From Natrinema hispanicum (GTDB lineage Archaea; Halobacteriota; Halobacteria; Halobacteriales; Natrialbaceae): 64,000 nt of DNA. The stretch spans positions 186,001-250,000 of the forward strand of contig NZ_SHMP01000003.1 in assembly GCF_004217335.1 (NCBI RefSeq), given 5' to 3'. Below the pieces are notes generated by a model. The model made no database searches. It worked only from the letters and a program-made list of their open reading frames with translations, and was not told the DNA's origin. The stretch's first letter is position 1; every line of letters starts with the position of its first letter. This document shows positions 1-8,625 of this stretch, in pieces. Both the position numbers and the translations under genes were made by a program.

Positions 1-183
1 CCAGCCGTCAAGGGCGTCCTGAATGGCCTCCCAGAGGGCGTAGCCGCGAGGTTTCGTAACGATAAATCCGCCCATCGGCGCGTAGTCCGCGAGGCCTGCC
101 TTCTGGACGACCTCGGCGTACCACTCGCCGGGCTTGTGCGATTTCGACTCGGTGATCCCGAGTTCCTGGCTCTCGTCGCTCAT
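1..183 (-). CDS. proS: Prolyl-tRNA synthetase, N-terminal fragment (cut by window edge)
   Basis: Charges tRNA-Pro with proline in the cytoplasm. Only the first 61 codons are visible; the gene continues beyond position 1. The peptide begins MSDESQELGITESKSHKPGE and continues with a segment ending PRGYALWEAIQDALDG, which matches the start of archaeal/eukaryal-type ProRS (class II) as I know it. The ATG at 183 is the natural start because the family begins just before the E-S-K-S stretch. The catalytic motifs lie outside the window. Confidence 0.85.
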   Translation of the reverse strand, partial: MSDESQELGITESKSHKPGEWYAEVVQKAGLADYAPMGGFIVTKPRGYALWEAIQDALDGW

Positions 184-240
184 TGTGTCGACATGCAGGC
201 AGCGCAGGCTTAAACCATGCGAAGGCCACCTGCGCTACGA

Positions 241-681
241 TTAATCGCGACTGGCGTCCGCGGCGCGCTCGCGCAGCCGGCGTTTCTGCCGGCGCTCGGT
301 GACGTGATCGACGCCATCGGCCAGTTCGTCTCTGACCTCGCGTTCGAAGGCGTCGACGTCCTCGAGAAACTCTCCAGAGAACTCCTCGACGAGTTCGAAC
401 GTCCACTGGTCGCTGATCGCGCCCGCCGGGAGATGGTCGTCCCGAAGGTCGTTCGCCCACGCTTCGTAGCCGGCTTCACGGAGGGAATCCTCGGCGTCGC
501 CTAACCGGTCCATCGCATGGCCGAGCTGGTGGTGGAACTCGAGCAGCGTCCCGTAGGCCCGGTGGACGTGCTCGAGACTCAACTGGAGGTCATGCAGCGC
601 CGCCTGTTCGGCGTCGCTCAGCTCGAGGTCGTCGAGATCTGTGGCCGTCTCGGGGTCGACGTTCGAATCGGGGTCAGTCAC
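241..681 (-). CDS. Conserved haloarchaeal hypothetical protein
   Basis: About 146 residues, very acidic and predicted mostly helical, with no membrane segment. The N-terminus is Asp-rich, followed by long amphipathic helices (residues ~25-120) and a basic tail with Arg-rich turns. I chose the GTG at 681, which gives an MTDPDS start, over the GTG at 696; a T-rich stretch near 706 could be the TATA element of a leaderless transcript. It lies between proS and a beta-CASP nuclease on the same strand. I do not recognise a named family and assign no function. Confidence 0.6.
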   Translation of the reverse strand: MTDPDSNVDPETATDLDDLELSDAEQAALHDLQLSLEHVHRAYGTLLEFHHQLGHAMDRLGDAEDSLREAGYEAWANDLRDDHLPAGAISDQWTFELVEEFSGEFLEDVDAFEREVRDELADGVDHVTERRQKRRLRERAADASRD

Positions 682-760
682 GGAGACGAGGACCACGACT
701 CGACGGAAAACCCTGGTCGTTGAACGTGCCGGATCGGCGACTGGACTACAAGCCGGCCGC

Positions 761-1999
761 TTAGACCGCGATTCGCTCGCCCAGTTCGGGCGCTGTCGCG
801 TCGTAGCCGTCCGCGCGCAGTTCCTCGGCGAACGCCTCGCAGCGGTCTCCGTGGTTGACCAGAATCGGTGTGTCAGTGTAGGACTCGAGGAACGACCGAA
901 CCCCGTCCCGGTCGGCGTGCGCGGAGAAGTCGTACTGTTCGACCTGTGCGCTGACCCGCATCACGCGACCGTCGAGCTCGGCGCTGCCGGTCTCGAGCAG
1001 GTCACGACCGGGTGTCCCCTCGACCTGATAGCCGGTCATGGCGATCTTGTTCGTCGGATGAGAGCGGATCGCGGGGACATAGGTCATCGCGGGCCCGCCG
1101 TGGAGCATCCCGCTGGTGGTGACGATCACGGTGTTCTGTTCTGCGATCCGCCGGCGCTGGCCGTCGCGACCGTTGACGAACCGGGCGTTGCCTTTCGCCC
1201 GCCGCAGGAGGTCGGGATCGCGCAGGAAGTCGCGATTCTCGTCTCGAAGGAAGAGTTCCGTGACGCGTTTGCCCATGCCGTCGACGTAACACTCGAGGTC
1301 GTATTCCTCGCAGAGACAGAGCACCTCCTGGGTGCGGCCGATGCCGAAGGCGGGGACGACGACAGTGCCACCCTCCCAGACAGTGGTCCGGAGGCTCTCG
1401 GCGAACTCGCGTTCGATCTGTTCGCGCGGCGGTCGCGTCACGTCCGAGTAGGTGCTCTCACAGAGGACGGCGTCGGCCTCGGGCCGGGCGGTGGTTCCGG
1501 CGAGCAATCGCTGTTCGTCGGTGTGAAAGTCGCCAGTATAGAGCAGGCGAGTGTCGCCATCGTCGACGAGGACGTGTGCGCTGCCAGGCACGTGGCCAGC
1601 GTCGAAAAAGGTTATCTCGTAGCCTGCGGCCTCGAAGGGCTCGCGGTAGCCGTGGGTCTCCGAGACTTCTGCGACGCGTGCGAGTTCCGCCTCGGTAAAC
1701 GGACAGTCGTAGCTTCCGCCGTGGAGTTTCAGCGTGTCGCGGGCCAGCACCATCGTGAGGTCGTACGTCGGCGGCGTCCAGTGGATCGACGGCCGCGAGT
1801 CACCCGATAGGAGCGTCGGGATGGAGCCGACGTGATCGAGGTGGCCGTGACTGACGGCGACGGCTTCTGGATTGACATCACCGACCGGAAACGCCGGCGG
1901 GTTCCCCGAATCCATCCCGAAATCGAGCACGAGCGTGTCGTCGATACAGATCGCGCTCCGACCGATCTCTCGTGCGCCACCCAGCAACTGGACGTCCAT
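761..1999 (-). CDS. Beta-CASP metallo-beta-lactamase-fold ribonuclease
   Basis: About 412 residues. Starting at the ATG at 1999 (MDVQLLGGAREIGRS), the zinc-binding HGHLDH motif is at residues 51-56, an HVPGSAH motif follows near 145 and YTGDFH near 165. The second half has the beta-CASP pattern, including VVVPAFGIGRTQE, TTSGMLHGGP and a C-terminal YDFSAHAD and NHGD. This is the archaeal CPSF73/RNase J-like group, which cuts or trims RNA with two zinc ions. It lacks the N-terminal KH domains of archaeal CPSF1, so it is a short single-module member. The frame is open to 2035, but the preceding codons do not look conserved. The exact substrate cannot be read from sequence. Confidence 0.85.
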   Translation of the reverse strand: MDVQLLGGAREIGRSAICIDDTLVLDFGMDSGNPPAFPVGDVNPEAVAVSHGHLDHVGSIPTLLSGDSRPSIHWTPPTYDLTMVLARDTLKLHGGSYDCPFTEAELARVAEVSETHGYREPFEAAGYEITFFDAGHVPGSAHVLVDDGDTRLLYTGDFHTDEQRLLAGTTARPEADAVLCESTYSDVTRPPREQIEREFAESLRTTVWEGGTVVVPAFGIGRTQEVLCLCEEYDLECYVDGMGKRVTELFLRDENRDFLRDPDLLRRAKGNARFVNGRDGQRRRIAEQNTVIVTTSGMLHGGPAMTYVPAIRSHPTNKIAMTGYQVEGTPGRDLLETGSAELDGRVMRVSAQVEQYDFSAHADRDGVRSFLESYTDTPILVNHGDRCEAFAEELRADGYDATAPELGERIAV

Positions 2000-2058
2000 G
2001 ACGACCGAGTTGGGTCTCGATCGGTTTGCCTTCACTGGTTTCGGACGCGGAGACGCTG

Positions 2059-2403
2059 TCAGGAACTGTTCGAGCGCCGGTCGTCTGTGCCAGCCATCTG
2101 GGCGGCAGTTCGCTCGGTCAACCCGATGAGATAGACATCAAGCAGACAAACGAGGAGGATCGCAAGCGGCACGGCCACGTCGGCGTAGCTCACTGCGTCG
2201 AACTGCAGTGCCGTCACGACGAACGGTTCGCCCGGCGCAAGCGCCCCCGACAGCGACCGGGCGCTCAGAAACGCGAGTGCGAGTGCATACAGGACGAACC
2301 AGATCGCGCCACGTTTCCACCGTCCGAGATAACAGTGGCCGAGGCCGGCGACGAGCGCCGAGAGCGGATACGCCGGCCAGACCGGTCGCGACAGCTCACT
2401 CAT
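2059..2403 (-). CDS. Small integral membrane protein
   Basis: 114 residues with about three hydrophobic segments: residues ~12-27, ~33-50 and ~75-95. A GLGHCYLGRWKRG motif near residue 20 is typical of short haloarchaeal membrane proteins related to the TM2 / 'YLGRWxRG' type. It sits 38 nt downstream of the hypothetical gene ending at 2442 on the same strand, so the two may be co-transcribed. Function is unknown. Confidence 0.65.
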   Translation of the reverse strand: MSELSRPVWPAYPLSALVAGLGHCYLGRWKRGAIWFVLYALALAFLSARSLSGALAPGEPFVVTALQFDAVSYADVAVPLAILLVCLLDVYLIGLTERTAAQMAGTDDRRSNSS

Positions 2404-2441
2404 TGTACAGCCCTATGTCGTGGAAGACAATCGGTGTTGCC

Positions 2442-2741
2442 CTATTTCCGATACTTCCGAACGCCGAACCGCTCGTAGTCGCCATATGCGAGCTCGAGCG
2501 AGCCAAGCCACCAGTTCCATCGCTCTGCCGGCGTGCCCTCGGGGGCGTCCGATAGCTCGTCGATGACGAACTCGGTCGTCAGCGTCGTGCCCATGTCGGC
2601 CTCGTACTGGCTTGAATCCGCGAGATCGACGGCCTGCCGAACGACGACCCGTGACTGGCTGGCCGTGCCGCCGAACTCCTCGCGGAGTCGCTCCTCGAGC
2701 CGCTCGGGATCGATGAACACACGTCGACGTAGGGAGTCCAC
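2442..2741 (-). CDS. Hypothetical protein with uncertain start
   Basis: The supported reading frame encodes a soluble acidic protein ending ERFGVRKYRK, with an Arg-rich first helix and an ERWNWWLGSLELAYG segment near the C-terminus. The GTG at 2741 is the only plausible standard start close by. However, the frame looks coding further upstream to about 2787 (FHIDSDSARTVKY), where no ATG, GTG or TTG exists. The true N-terminus may therefore be longer, with a rare start or a one-base frameshift near 2785-2823. I do not recognise the family. Confidence 0.5.
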   Translation of the reverse strand: MDSLRRRVFIDPERLEERLREEFGGTASQSRVVVRQAVDLADSSQYEADMGTTLTTEFVIDELSDAPEGTPAERWNWWLGSLELAYGDYERFGVRKYRK

Positions 2742-2878
2742 GTACTTGACTGTTCGAGCGGAGTCGCTGTCGATATGAAACAGCGTGACTCTGTGTTCCT
2801 GGCCGGGAAGACGGCTCGAGCACCGCGAGAGTCGTCCGACTCGGGGAAGGGCAGGCCGTTTACCGATATTCACCGCGA

Positions 2879-3072
2879 GCGAGGCCGCAGGCCGAGCGAG
2901 CGGGCCGACGACCGACCCGGAAAGCGCGGCGCTTCGCGCCGCGTTGAGACGAGCGGCAAAGCCGCGAGTTAGGGGAGGGAGGAGTGCTTTTGATCGACCT
3001 TTTACCGAGCGACGCGACGGCGTGTGGCAGCGAAGCTGCCGTCGCCGTCGCTGAGCGCAGCGCAAAAGGTCG
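2879..3072. repeat. Hairpin-rich intergenic element upstream of S6e
   Basis: This stretch holds a series of perfect inverted repeats. An 8-bp stem with a 3-nt loop is at 2925-2943, a 5-bp stem with loop AAA at 2953-2965, and a composite stem-loop spans 2995-3072. The composite pairs CGACCTTTT (2995-3003) with AAAAGGTCG (3064-3072), then a GCGACGGCG block, then GGCAGC/GCTGCC around a GAA loop at 3032-3034. It fills most of the ~375-nt gap between the hypothetical gene and S6e, and no gene is supported here. It could be a mobile REP-like element, a terminator for convergent transcripts, or a structured RNA. Confidence 0.6.
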
Positions 3073-3085
3073 GTTCCGATCGATG

Positions 3086-3092
3086 ATCTTTT
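3086..3092 (+). promoter_or_regulatory. Putative TATA box of the S6e gene
   Basis: ATCTTTT lies about 29 nt before the ATG at 3118. This is the spacing expected for an archaeal TATA element driving a leaderless or nearly leaderless mRNA. It comes just after the large hairpin element. Confidence 0.35.
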
Positions 3093-3117
3093 GAGCGACG
3101 GCCGTCTTCCGTCGTGC

Positions 3118-3519
3118 ATGGCAAGTTTCACTGTCGTTGTCGGCGATCCCGACTCGGGGATGGCCTATCAGCTCGAGGCAGAGGACCAGGACGCAAACCG
3201 GTTTATCAGCAAGTCGATCGGCGACGAAGTCGACGGCGGTTCGGTCGGTCTCGACGGCTACACGCTCGAGATCACCGGCGGCTCCGACGAGGCGGGTCGC
3301 CCGCTCAACGGCGAGGTTGCCGGCCCGAACCTGCAGGAAGTGCTGATGGAAGACCGACAGACCGGCTATCACCCCGAGCGTGACGGCGAGCGACGCCGCA
3401 TCACGGTTCGCGGCCGCGAAGTCTCCGATGCTGTCGCCCAGATCAACGCCTCGATCACCGAGCGCGGCAGCGCCGACGTCGACGACCTCCTCGGCGAGGG
3501 CGAAGACGACGACGAGTAA
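3118..3519 (+). CDS. rps6e: 30S ribosomal protein S6e
   Basis: 133 residues, beginning [20 protein letters not shown] at the ATG at 3118; the in-frame upstream codons are not conserved. Archaeal S6e is a small-subunit protein. The characteristic G-D-P-x-x-G, a K-S-I-G-D-E-V-D-G segment, an I-T-G-G-S-D segment and R-R-I-T-V-R-G are all present. The tail is very acidic (GEGEDDDE), as usual in haloarchaea. The gene is monocistronic by spacing (29 nt to the next ATG, same strand, so read-through is possible). Confidence 0.95.
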   Translation: MASFTVVVGDPDSGMAYQLEAEDQDANRFISKSIGDEVDGGSVGLDGYTLEITGGSDEAGRPLNGEVAGPNLQEVLMEDRQTGYHPERDGERRRITVRGREVSDAVAQINASITERGSADVDDLLGEGEDDDE

Positions 3520-3548
3520 CTCGCGTCGACTCACTCGATTCATTTTCA

Positions 3549-3986
3549 ATGGCTGACCGAATTGCGAGCGATCATCCATCGGTAGAGACTATCCGGTCGA
3601 CGTGTACGGAGACGGCAACCGGCGTCAAACTCGCGGTGCCGGCCGACGACCGCGATGCGTTTCCGGCAGACGAGGTCGTCCGGATCGTCCTCGATGGCGA
3701 GGAACTGTTTGCACACGTCCAGCGAGCGCTGACTGGCGACGAGCTATCGATCCCGGGCGTCTACGAGACACCGGCTAGCGCTCGCGATCCAAGCGGTGCG
3801 AGCGATCAGCTCACCGCGTGGACCGACGACCACAACGTCTCCGCGGGCGGGTCGGTGCTGGTCGATGTCGTCGAGCCCGACTTTCTCTACGGGCTTCGCG
3901 CACCCGGCGAGACGGCCTATTACGACGCTCGAGAGCCACCACGCGATAGTTTGAGTGAAATCGCGAAGGACCTCGAGGACCAGTAG
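3549..3986 (+). CDS. Haloarchaeal conserved protein, probably DUF7112 family
   Basis: 145 residues, soluble and acidic. The sequence has SDHPSVETIRSTCTETATG at the N-terminus, a GEELFAHVQRALTGDELSIPG core and a VDVVEPDFLYGLRAPGETA segment near the C-terminus. I recall this pattern from haloarchaeal proteins labelled DUF7112, but could not check it. It follows S6e by 29 nt on the same strand. No catalytic motif is evident. Confidence 0.75.
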   Translation: MADRIASDHPSVETIRSTCTETATGVKLAVPADDRDAFPADEVVRIVLDGEELFAHVQRALTGDELSIPGVYETPASARDPSGASDQLTAWTDDHNVSAGGSVLVDVVEPDFLYGLRAPGETAYYDAREPPRDSLSEIAKDLEDQ

Positions 3987-4082
3987 CGACGAGCGGCCCT
4001 GTCTTCGCGTGGCGCTTGCGTCGCGAGAGACGAGAGGAGACGAATACCGCCCTTTTTCCACCTCGAGTGCCAACCGACGGCC

Positions 4083-4523
4083 ATGAGTACCCAACGCGAG
4101 GAGTTTCTGGCCGGCAAGCGGCCTGATGACGTCGCGCTCTTTCTGGCAGCATCGTACGTGTCCGACGACCGACTCGAGCAGTTCGGCGAGCGCGTCGACG
4201 ACGGGACGCTGATCGTCGTCGATGGCGAACGCGGTCGCAACGCCTTCAAAGCGGCGACCGGCACCGGTGCGATGGAGTTCGCCAAGTCCGCAATGAGTAC
4301 CGAAGGCGAGATCGACGACGATCTCGCAGGCGGGCAGTGTCCGGACGCCGATGCCGACGCCGACGGCGAGCACGCAATCCAGTACGTCTTCGCGTTCGCC
4401 GAGGAACAAAACGAGTCGGTCGGCGGCATCTACGCCGACGGCGACGTGGTCCACGCCTACGCACAGTGTACGTGTGGGACGGCGTTTTCCGATCGGTGGA
4501 ACGCGACCGACGCTGAAGCGTAA
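4083..4523 (+). CDS. DUF5807-like haloarchaeal protein
   Basis: 146 residues. It starts MSTQREEFLAGKRPDDVALF and ends with a CTCGTAFSDRWNATDAEA segment. An Asp-rich linker (GQCPDADADADGEHA, residues ~82-96) divides the protein. Cysteines at the linker and in C-T-C-G could bind metal, but there are too few for a classic zinc finger. The pattern recalls the haloarchaeal DUF5807 family. Function is unknown. Confidence 0.75.
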   Translation: MSTQREEFLAGKRPDDVALFLAASYVSDDRLEQFGERVDDGTLIVVDGERGRNAFKAATGTGAMEFAKSAMSTEGEIDDDLAGGQCPDADADADGEHAIQYVFAFAEEQNESVGGIYADGDVVHAYAQCTCGTAFSDRWNATDAEA

Positions 4524-4628
4524 GCAATCGATTGCCATCGTCGATCGCTTCGCGATCGACACGCCGGGGGTGAGACCGGCAGCCGTCGGGCAACAGCTTT
4601 TGTCACACGATCGCATAGGAAACGAACG

Positions 4629-5324
4629 ATGAGTTCGACCGAAACCCCGTACGAGACCGGCCGCGGGTTCGGTCTCTCGAGCCGCGAGGCGCGTGTAATC
4701 GGCGGCGCGAGCGCCCTCATGGCACTCAACGTGGTGTTGATGTATGTCCTCGTGACGACCCCGCTCGCAGCGGTCAACGACGTTTTGTTTTCGATTCCGA
4801 TCGTCGGCGCGCTCGTCTACGGTGTGGCCATCGTAGCCGGCCAATGGATCGCTGAACGGGGTGTCGAAGGCGGTGAGACGGGACTCGCAGTCGTCGGAAC
4901 GGGAGTGTTACAACTGGCCTTCGGGATCTTCGGAGCCGGCGTGCTTCGCTTTGCGCCTCGAGAATCTCAGTTGACGATTCTCGTCGTAACGGCGGGTATC
5001 GTCGCTGTGATCACTGCCGTCATCGCGGCCTACGTCTACGCCCGGTCGAAGACGTTCGAGCGTTGGGGGTCGTACGCCAACTACGCGTTTATCGGCGGAC
5101 TCGTCGCGATTCTGATCGGGACGTTCATCGCGCCGGTGTTGCTCGTCGGCTTCGTCCTCATCTTTCTCGGGTTCTTCCTTCGACTGGGATGGGAAATCTG
5201 GAAGGTTCGGGATCGACGGGACGCGTCGGTGACGCTGCAGACGATCGGCGTCTACATCGCCGTCGCTGGCGTCTTCGTCCACGTCCTGCAGTTGGTGATG
5301 CGGTATCTCGCGTCGCGACAGTAA
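4629..5324 (+). CDS. Multi-pass membrane protein
   Basis: 231 residues with about seven hydrophobic segments: residues ~22-45, 53-70, 84-103, 113-135, 147-163, 165-182 and 203-222. The overall arrangement of seven helices with few polar loops recalls Bax inhibitor-1-like and other small haloarchaeal permease-like proteins, but I see no family-defining motif. An ATG at 4629 follows an A-rich leader. It is convergent with the DHH phosphoesterase gene. Confidence 0.7.
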   Translation: MSSTETPYETGRGFGLSSREARVIGGASALMALNVVLMYVLVTTPLAAVNDVLFSIPIVGALVYGVAIVAGQWIAERGVEGGETGLAVVGTGVLQLAFGIFGAGVLRFAPRESQLTILVVTAGIVAVITAVIAAYVYARSKTFERWGSYANYAFIGGLVAILIGTFIAPVLLVGFVLIFLGFFLRLGWEIWKVRDRRDASVTLQTIGVYIAVAGVFVHVLQLVMRYLASRQ

Positions 5325-5337
5325 CAGAGAGAGACGA

Positions 5338-6528
5338 TTACGCGTCGGCGTCCGTGTCTTCGGCTGCGTCCGCTTCTGTGACGACCTGCCGGAACGCATC
5401 GAGGATGACCTGTTTCGTCACGGCCCCGCGGGTCGTCCAGTGGTTCGCGTAGTCGAGCATGTCGTCGTAGATGTCGGGCTTACAGCCCGCAGCCTTGGGG
5501 TGGCCGCCACCGTTTACTTTCCCCGCGACCTCGTGGCACCGATCGAACTCGTCGGTGCCCCGGATCGAGGCCGAGCCGGCAGGTTTGACGATCACGGAGG
5601 CGTCGGCACCCTGCTCGCGCATCGCTTCGGCGACTTCGTTCTGTGAACAGCGGCCGTAGGTGATCCCGACCGTGTAGCCGCCGATCTCGCGAAGCTCCGC
5701 TCGACCGACTGCCTGTTCGATCAGCGCCTCCTTCTCGACGCGGCGCTCTGCGATGTACTCTTGGACCCACTCGGGCAGGTCGACGCCGTACTCGCGGACG
5801 ACCTCAACGTACTCGGCGGGACCGGTCCAGTAGGCGTAGTCCGCCAGATCGTCGCTGCGCGGGTCCTCGCGCAGCCAGAGGTCGTGATCCCGAGTGACTG
5901 CCGCCAGTTCCTCGTACATCGGCCCGAAGTCGTACTCGAGCGAGCGATAGACCACGTCAGCGCTACACTCCTCGTCGGAGTCACCGACGACGAGATCGAC
6001 ACCGGCGTCTCGAACTGCCTGTGCGACATCGTCGCCCCACTGGTGGTGGTCGTACCACGCGACGCTGTCGGCGGTCTCGAGAGCTGCCGCGAGTTCGTCT
6101 TCGACGTACTCGTAGCGATCCGGTGCGAGGTCACAGACGAAGAGATCGATCCCGTCGTCGCCGTACTCGGCGACGCGAGCCAGCGCGTCCTCGACGTCGT
6201 GGGGGCTCGCGGGGATGAGCGCGACGGAGTGAGGTGTCGGCTCGGGCTCCTCGAGGGGCTCGTCGGCCTCGTTATCGTCACCCTCGTCATCATCCGGTTC
6301 CGGGACGTTCTGGATGTCGTCATAGGCTTCGCGAAGCAGGGCGACACAGGCCAGTCCGTCGGCGTCCGGGTCCGCGATGACCGCGACCTCGGCCCCTTCG
6401 AGGGCGGCTTCGGTCTGTTGTGCTTCGAGGTCCTCCTCGAGCGTGTCGGGCAGGAAGAAGCCAGTTCCCGGCAGCACGGATTTGCGCGCGAGCGGCAGAT
6501 CGCCGCTCTCGATGAGTTCGTCGTACAT
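5338..6528 (-). CDS. DHH/DHHA1 family phosphoesterase (RecJ-like)
   Basis: 396 residues. The DHH domain has an ADPDADG motif (residues 52-58, metal-binding aspartates) and the name-giving DHH at residues 160-162 (WYDHHQWGDD). The C-terminal DHHA1 domain has GGGHPKAAG at residues 340-348. Between them is an acidic insert (residues ~77-98) rich in D/E/P. Archaeal members of this group act as Mn-dependent single-strand nucleases or nanoRNases. Whether this one cuts DNA, RNA or cyclic dinucleotides is not visible. Start ATG at 6528. Confidence 0.88.
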   Translation of the reverse strand: MYDELIESGDLPLARKSVLPGTGFFLPDTLEEDLEAQQTEAALEGAEVAVIADPDADGLACVALLREAYDDIQNVPEPDDDEGDDNEADEPLEEPEPTPHSVALIPASPHDVEDALARVAEYGDDGIDLFVCDLAPDRYEYVEDELAAALETADSVAWYDHHQWGDDVAQAVRDAGVDLVVGDSDEECSADVVYRSLEYDFGPMYEELAAVTRDHDLWLREDPRSDDLADYAYWTGPAEYVEVVREYGVDLPEWVQEYIAERRVEKEALIEQAVGRAELREIGGYTVGITYGRCSQNEVAEAMREQGADASVIVKPAGSASIRGTDEFDRCHEVAGKVNGGGHPKAAGCKPDIYDDMLDYANHWTTRGAVTKQVILDAFRQVVTEADAAEDTDADA

Positions 6529-6621
6529 GGTACGTGCTGGGTGTCCTGCCGGGAAGTAACCGCCGGTCTCGGGTGCCGGAGGCGAGTATCGGAGCGTCGA
6601 CCTGCCGCTTGCCGATGCCGA

Positions 6622-7080
6622 TCAGGAGTCGGCGACCGTCTCGTCACCGTCGGTCGCAGAATCGAGTTGCCGGACGGTCAACACGGGGACGGGTGACGTC
6701 CGGACGATGCGCTCGGCGACGCTGCCCAGCAGCAGGCGGTTCTCGCCGTGGCGGCCGCGGGTGCCAGTCGCGATCACGTCGGCGTCGACCTCGCGGGCGT
6801 ACGCACAGATCTCGGCGGCGGGTCGTCCCTCGCGGATCTCGGTAGTAACCTCCTGATCGGCGCGCTCCTCGACGGTCCCGAGAGCGGCGTCAGCAGTCGT
6901 CTCGAGAGCGGTGCGGAACTCGTCTTGGAGTTGCTCCGGCGAGGCGTCGACCTCGCTGGCGTCGATGACCGACAGGGCGTGGATGTCGGCCTCAAAGCGG
7001 TCTGCAAGATCGAGTGCGACGTCGACGGCCCGTTTGACGCTGTCGGAGCCGTCAGTAGCGACCACGACCGTATCGAACAT
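6622..7080 (-). CDS. Universal stress protein, UspA family
   Basis: 152 residues with one Usp domain. The first strand carries VVVATDGSDS, and the C-terminal G-x2-G-x9-G-S nucleotide-binding pattern is present in GTRGRHGENRLLLGSVAER. This indicates an ATP-binding type member. The tail (QLDSATDGDETVADS) is acidic. It is divergent from a second Usp gene starting at 7214, so both may share control from the 133-nt gap. Confidence 0.9.
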   Translation of the reverse strand: MFDTVVVATDGSDSVKRAVDVALDLADRFEADIHALSVIDASEVDASPEQLQDEFRTALETTADAALGTVEERADQEVTTEIREGRPAAEICAYAREVDADVIATGTRGRHGENRLLLGSVAERIVRTSPVPVLTVRQLDSATDGDETVADS

Positions 7081-7213
7081 ACCGACGACTTACGCTCGCG
7101 GTCGCTTAAACGTCCCCGTTCGGACAGGCGAAACAGGCGACAACCGTGTGAACGTACAGCGAGCGGGCACAGCGTGGGGTGGGTTTTTTGCCACGGAACA
7201 CTCACTGCCGTGT

Positions 7214-7672
7214 ATGGATGCCAGCGAGCCGTTTACCGTCGACACCGTTCTCGCGCCGGTCGACGGCAGCGACGAATCAGCCACCGCCGTCGAGTACGCT
7301 ATCGCCGTCGCCGACCGCTACGATGCGGCCGTCCACGCGCTTTTCGTCCTCGGACGTGGCGTCGTCTACGGTCTCGATAACGGCACTGTCGACGAGGCCG
7401 ATATCGTCGAGACGACACAGGAGTTTTTCGACGATGCCCGTACGCTCGCCGCCGAGGCTGACGTCTCGCTGTCGACCTCCGTCGACGACGGCTTCTCGAA
7501 AATGCGGAAAATGCGCCACCCTGGCAACGTCGTCCTCGACACCGCCGATTCGATCGACGCCGACTTCATCGTCCTCCCTCGAGAGCCCGTGACCGGTGCT
7601 GAGGTGGAGGTCCTCGAGGATGCCGCAGAATACGTCCTCTCGTACGCGAGCCAGCCAGTCCTCTCGGTGTAG
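7214..7672 (+). CDS. Universal stress protein, UspA family (divergent)
   Basis: 152 residues from the ATG at 7214 (MDASEPFTVDTVLAPVDGSD). The Usp fold is recognisable from VLAPVDGSDES, the DARTLAAEADV helix, DSIDADFIVLPRE and the closing YASQPVLSV. The G-x2-G-x9-G-S ATP-binding loop is not conserved here (REPVTGAEVEVLEDAAEY), so it may not bind ATP. It is divergent from the UspA at 7080. Confidence 0.85.
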   Translation: MDASEPFTVDTVLAPVDGSDESATAVEYAIAVADRYDAAVHALFVLGRGVVYGLDNGTVDEADIVETTQEFFDDARTLAAEADVSLSTSVDDGFSKMRKMRHPGNVVLDTADSIDADFIVLPREPVTGAEVEVLEDAAEYVLSYASQPVLSV

Positions 7673-7681
7673 CCGCCGTCG

Positions 7682-8251
7682 TTAGTTGTCGAGCAGGATC
7701 GCCATCTCCTGTTCGAAGCTCTCGGTCCCGGTCGACTCGAAGCCGACCCGTTCGTAGAGGGCGATCGCCGGGTTGTTCCAGCGTTCGACGGTCAACCACA
7801 CGCGTCTGATACCGAGATCGGTGGCGTGGCCCAGCAGGTTCTCGAGCAGGACTGTCCCGATACCGGCCTGCTGGTAGGCCTGCAGGACGAAAATCGCCAG
7901 TTCCCACTCGATGCCGCTTTTCGCTTCGATCGCGTCCGGATCGTCGCTATCGGGGACGAGCATCGCGTGGCCGATGGCGTCGCCGTCGTGGAAGGCGACG
8001 ACGGTGACGCTGTCCTCGGCGATCGTCTCGAGCCAGTTGCGGATGCGGTCCGCACCGGTCGGCGGAATCCCCTGTGCCCGATCGGTGGGATCGAACTCGA
8101 CGTACATCTCGACGACATCGTCGAGTGCGTCGTCGGCGAACGCCGCCGGTGCGCGGATCTCGATCGACCGTCCCTCCCGGTCTTCGAACGTCGTCGGCGG
8201 CGAGGGGAACGGACCGGACGGCTCGTCCGGATACTGACGCGATCCGACCAT
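7682..8251 (-). CDS. GNAT family N-acetyltransferase
   Basis: 189 residues. The acetyl-CoA binding motif A is seen as ELAIFVLQAYQQAGIGTVLL (residues ~115-135), followed by LTVERWNNPAIALYERVGF, the GNAT motif B region. The substrate is unknown. The gene starts 2 nt after the stop of the UspA-like gene at 8254-8625 on the same strand, so the two form an operon, which suggests a stress-linked modification role (inference). Confidence 0.85.
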   Translation of the reverse strand: MVGSRQYPDEPSGPFPSPPTTFEDREGRSIEIRAPAAFADDALDDVVEMYVEFDPTDRAQGIPPTGADRIRNWLETIAEDSVTVVAFHDGDAIGHAMLVPDSDDPDAIEAKSGIEWELAIFVLQAYQQAGIGTVLLENLLGHATDLGIRRVWLTVERWNNPAIALYERVGFESTGTESFEQEMAILLDN

Positions 8252-8253
8252 CG

Positions 8254-8625
8254 TTATCGCACCAGTTTGACCGTTGTCGGGGCGTTCAACAGGACGAACT
8301 CCGTGATCGGCCCGAGCTGGATTTTCCCCATCGGGCTCAGGGTGCCACCGCCGATGACCAACTCGTCGAACTCTCCTTGCTCGGCATAATCGACGAGCGC
8401 ACTTCCGGGGTCACCCTCGAGCGTCTCGACGGTGGCGTCGTCGAGGCCCGCTTCCTCGAGGTGCTCGACCGCCAGATCGTGCGTTTCGTCCTGTGAGCGT
8501 TTCGACTCGGGTTTGTCGACGATAACGACTGTCAGGTCGTCGCCGACCTCTTTCGTGCGGTCGATGGTCCGTCGAAGCGTCTTCACCGACTCATCGCTTC
8601 CGCCGAGACCCAGCAACACATTCAT
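8254..8625 (-). CDS. Universal stress protein-like protein
   Basis: 123 residues from the ATG at 8625 (MNVLLGLGGSDESVKTLRRT). The upstream in-frame extension to 8691 looks non-coding. The Usp fold is supported by LGLGGSDES at the N-terminus and VIGGGTLSPMGKIQLGPITEFVL near the C-terminus, the position of the nucleotide-binding loop. It is the first gene of a two-gene operon with the GNAT acetyltransferase. Confidence 0.8.
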   Translation of the reverse strand: MNVLLGLGGSDESVKTLRRTIDRTKEVGDDLTVVIVDKPESKRSQDETHDLAVEHLEEAGLDDATVETLEGDPGSALVDYAEQGEFDELVIGGGTLSPMGKIQLGPITEFVLLNAPTTVKLVR

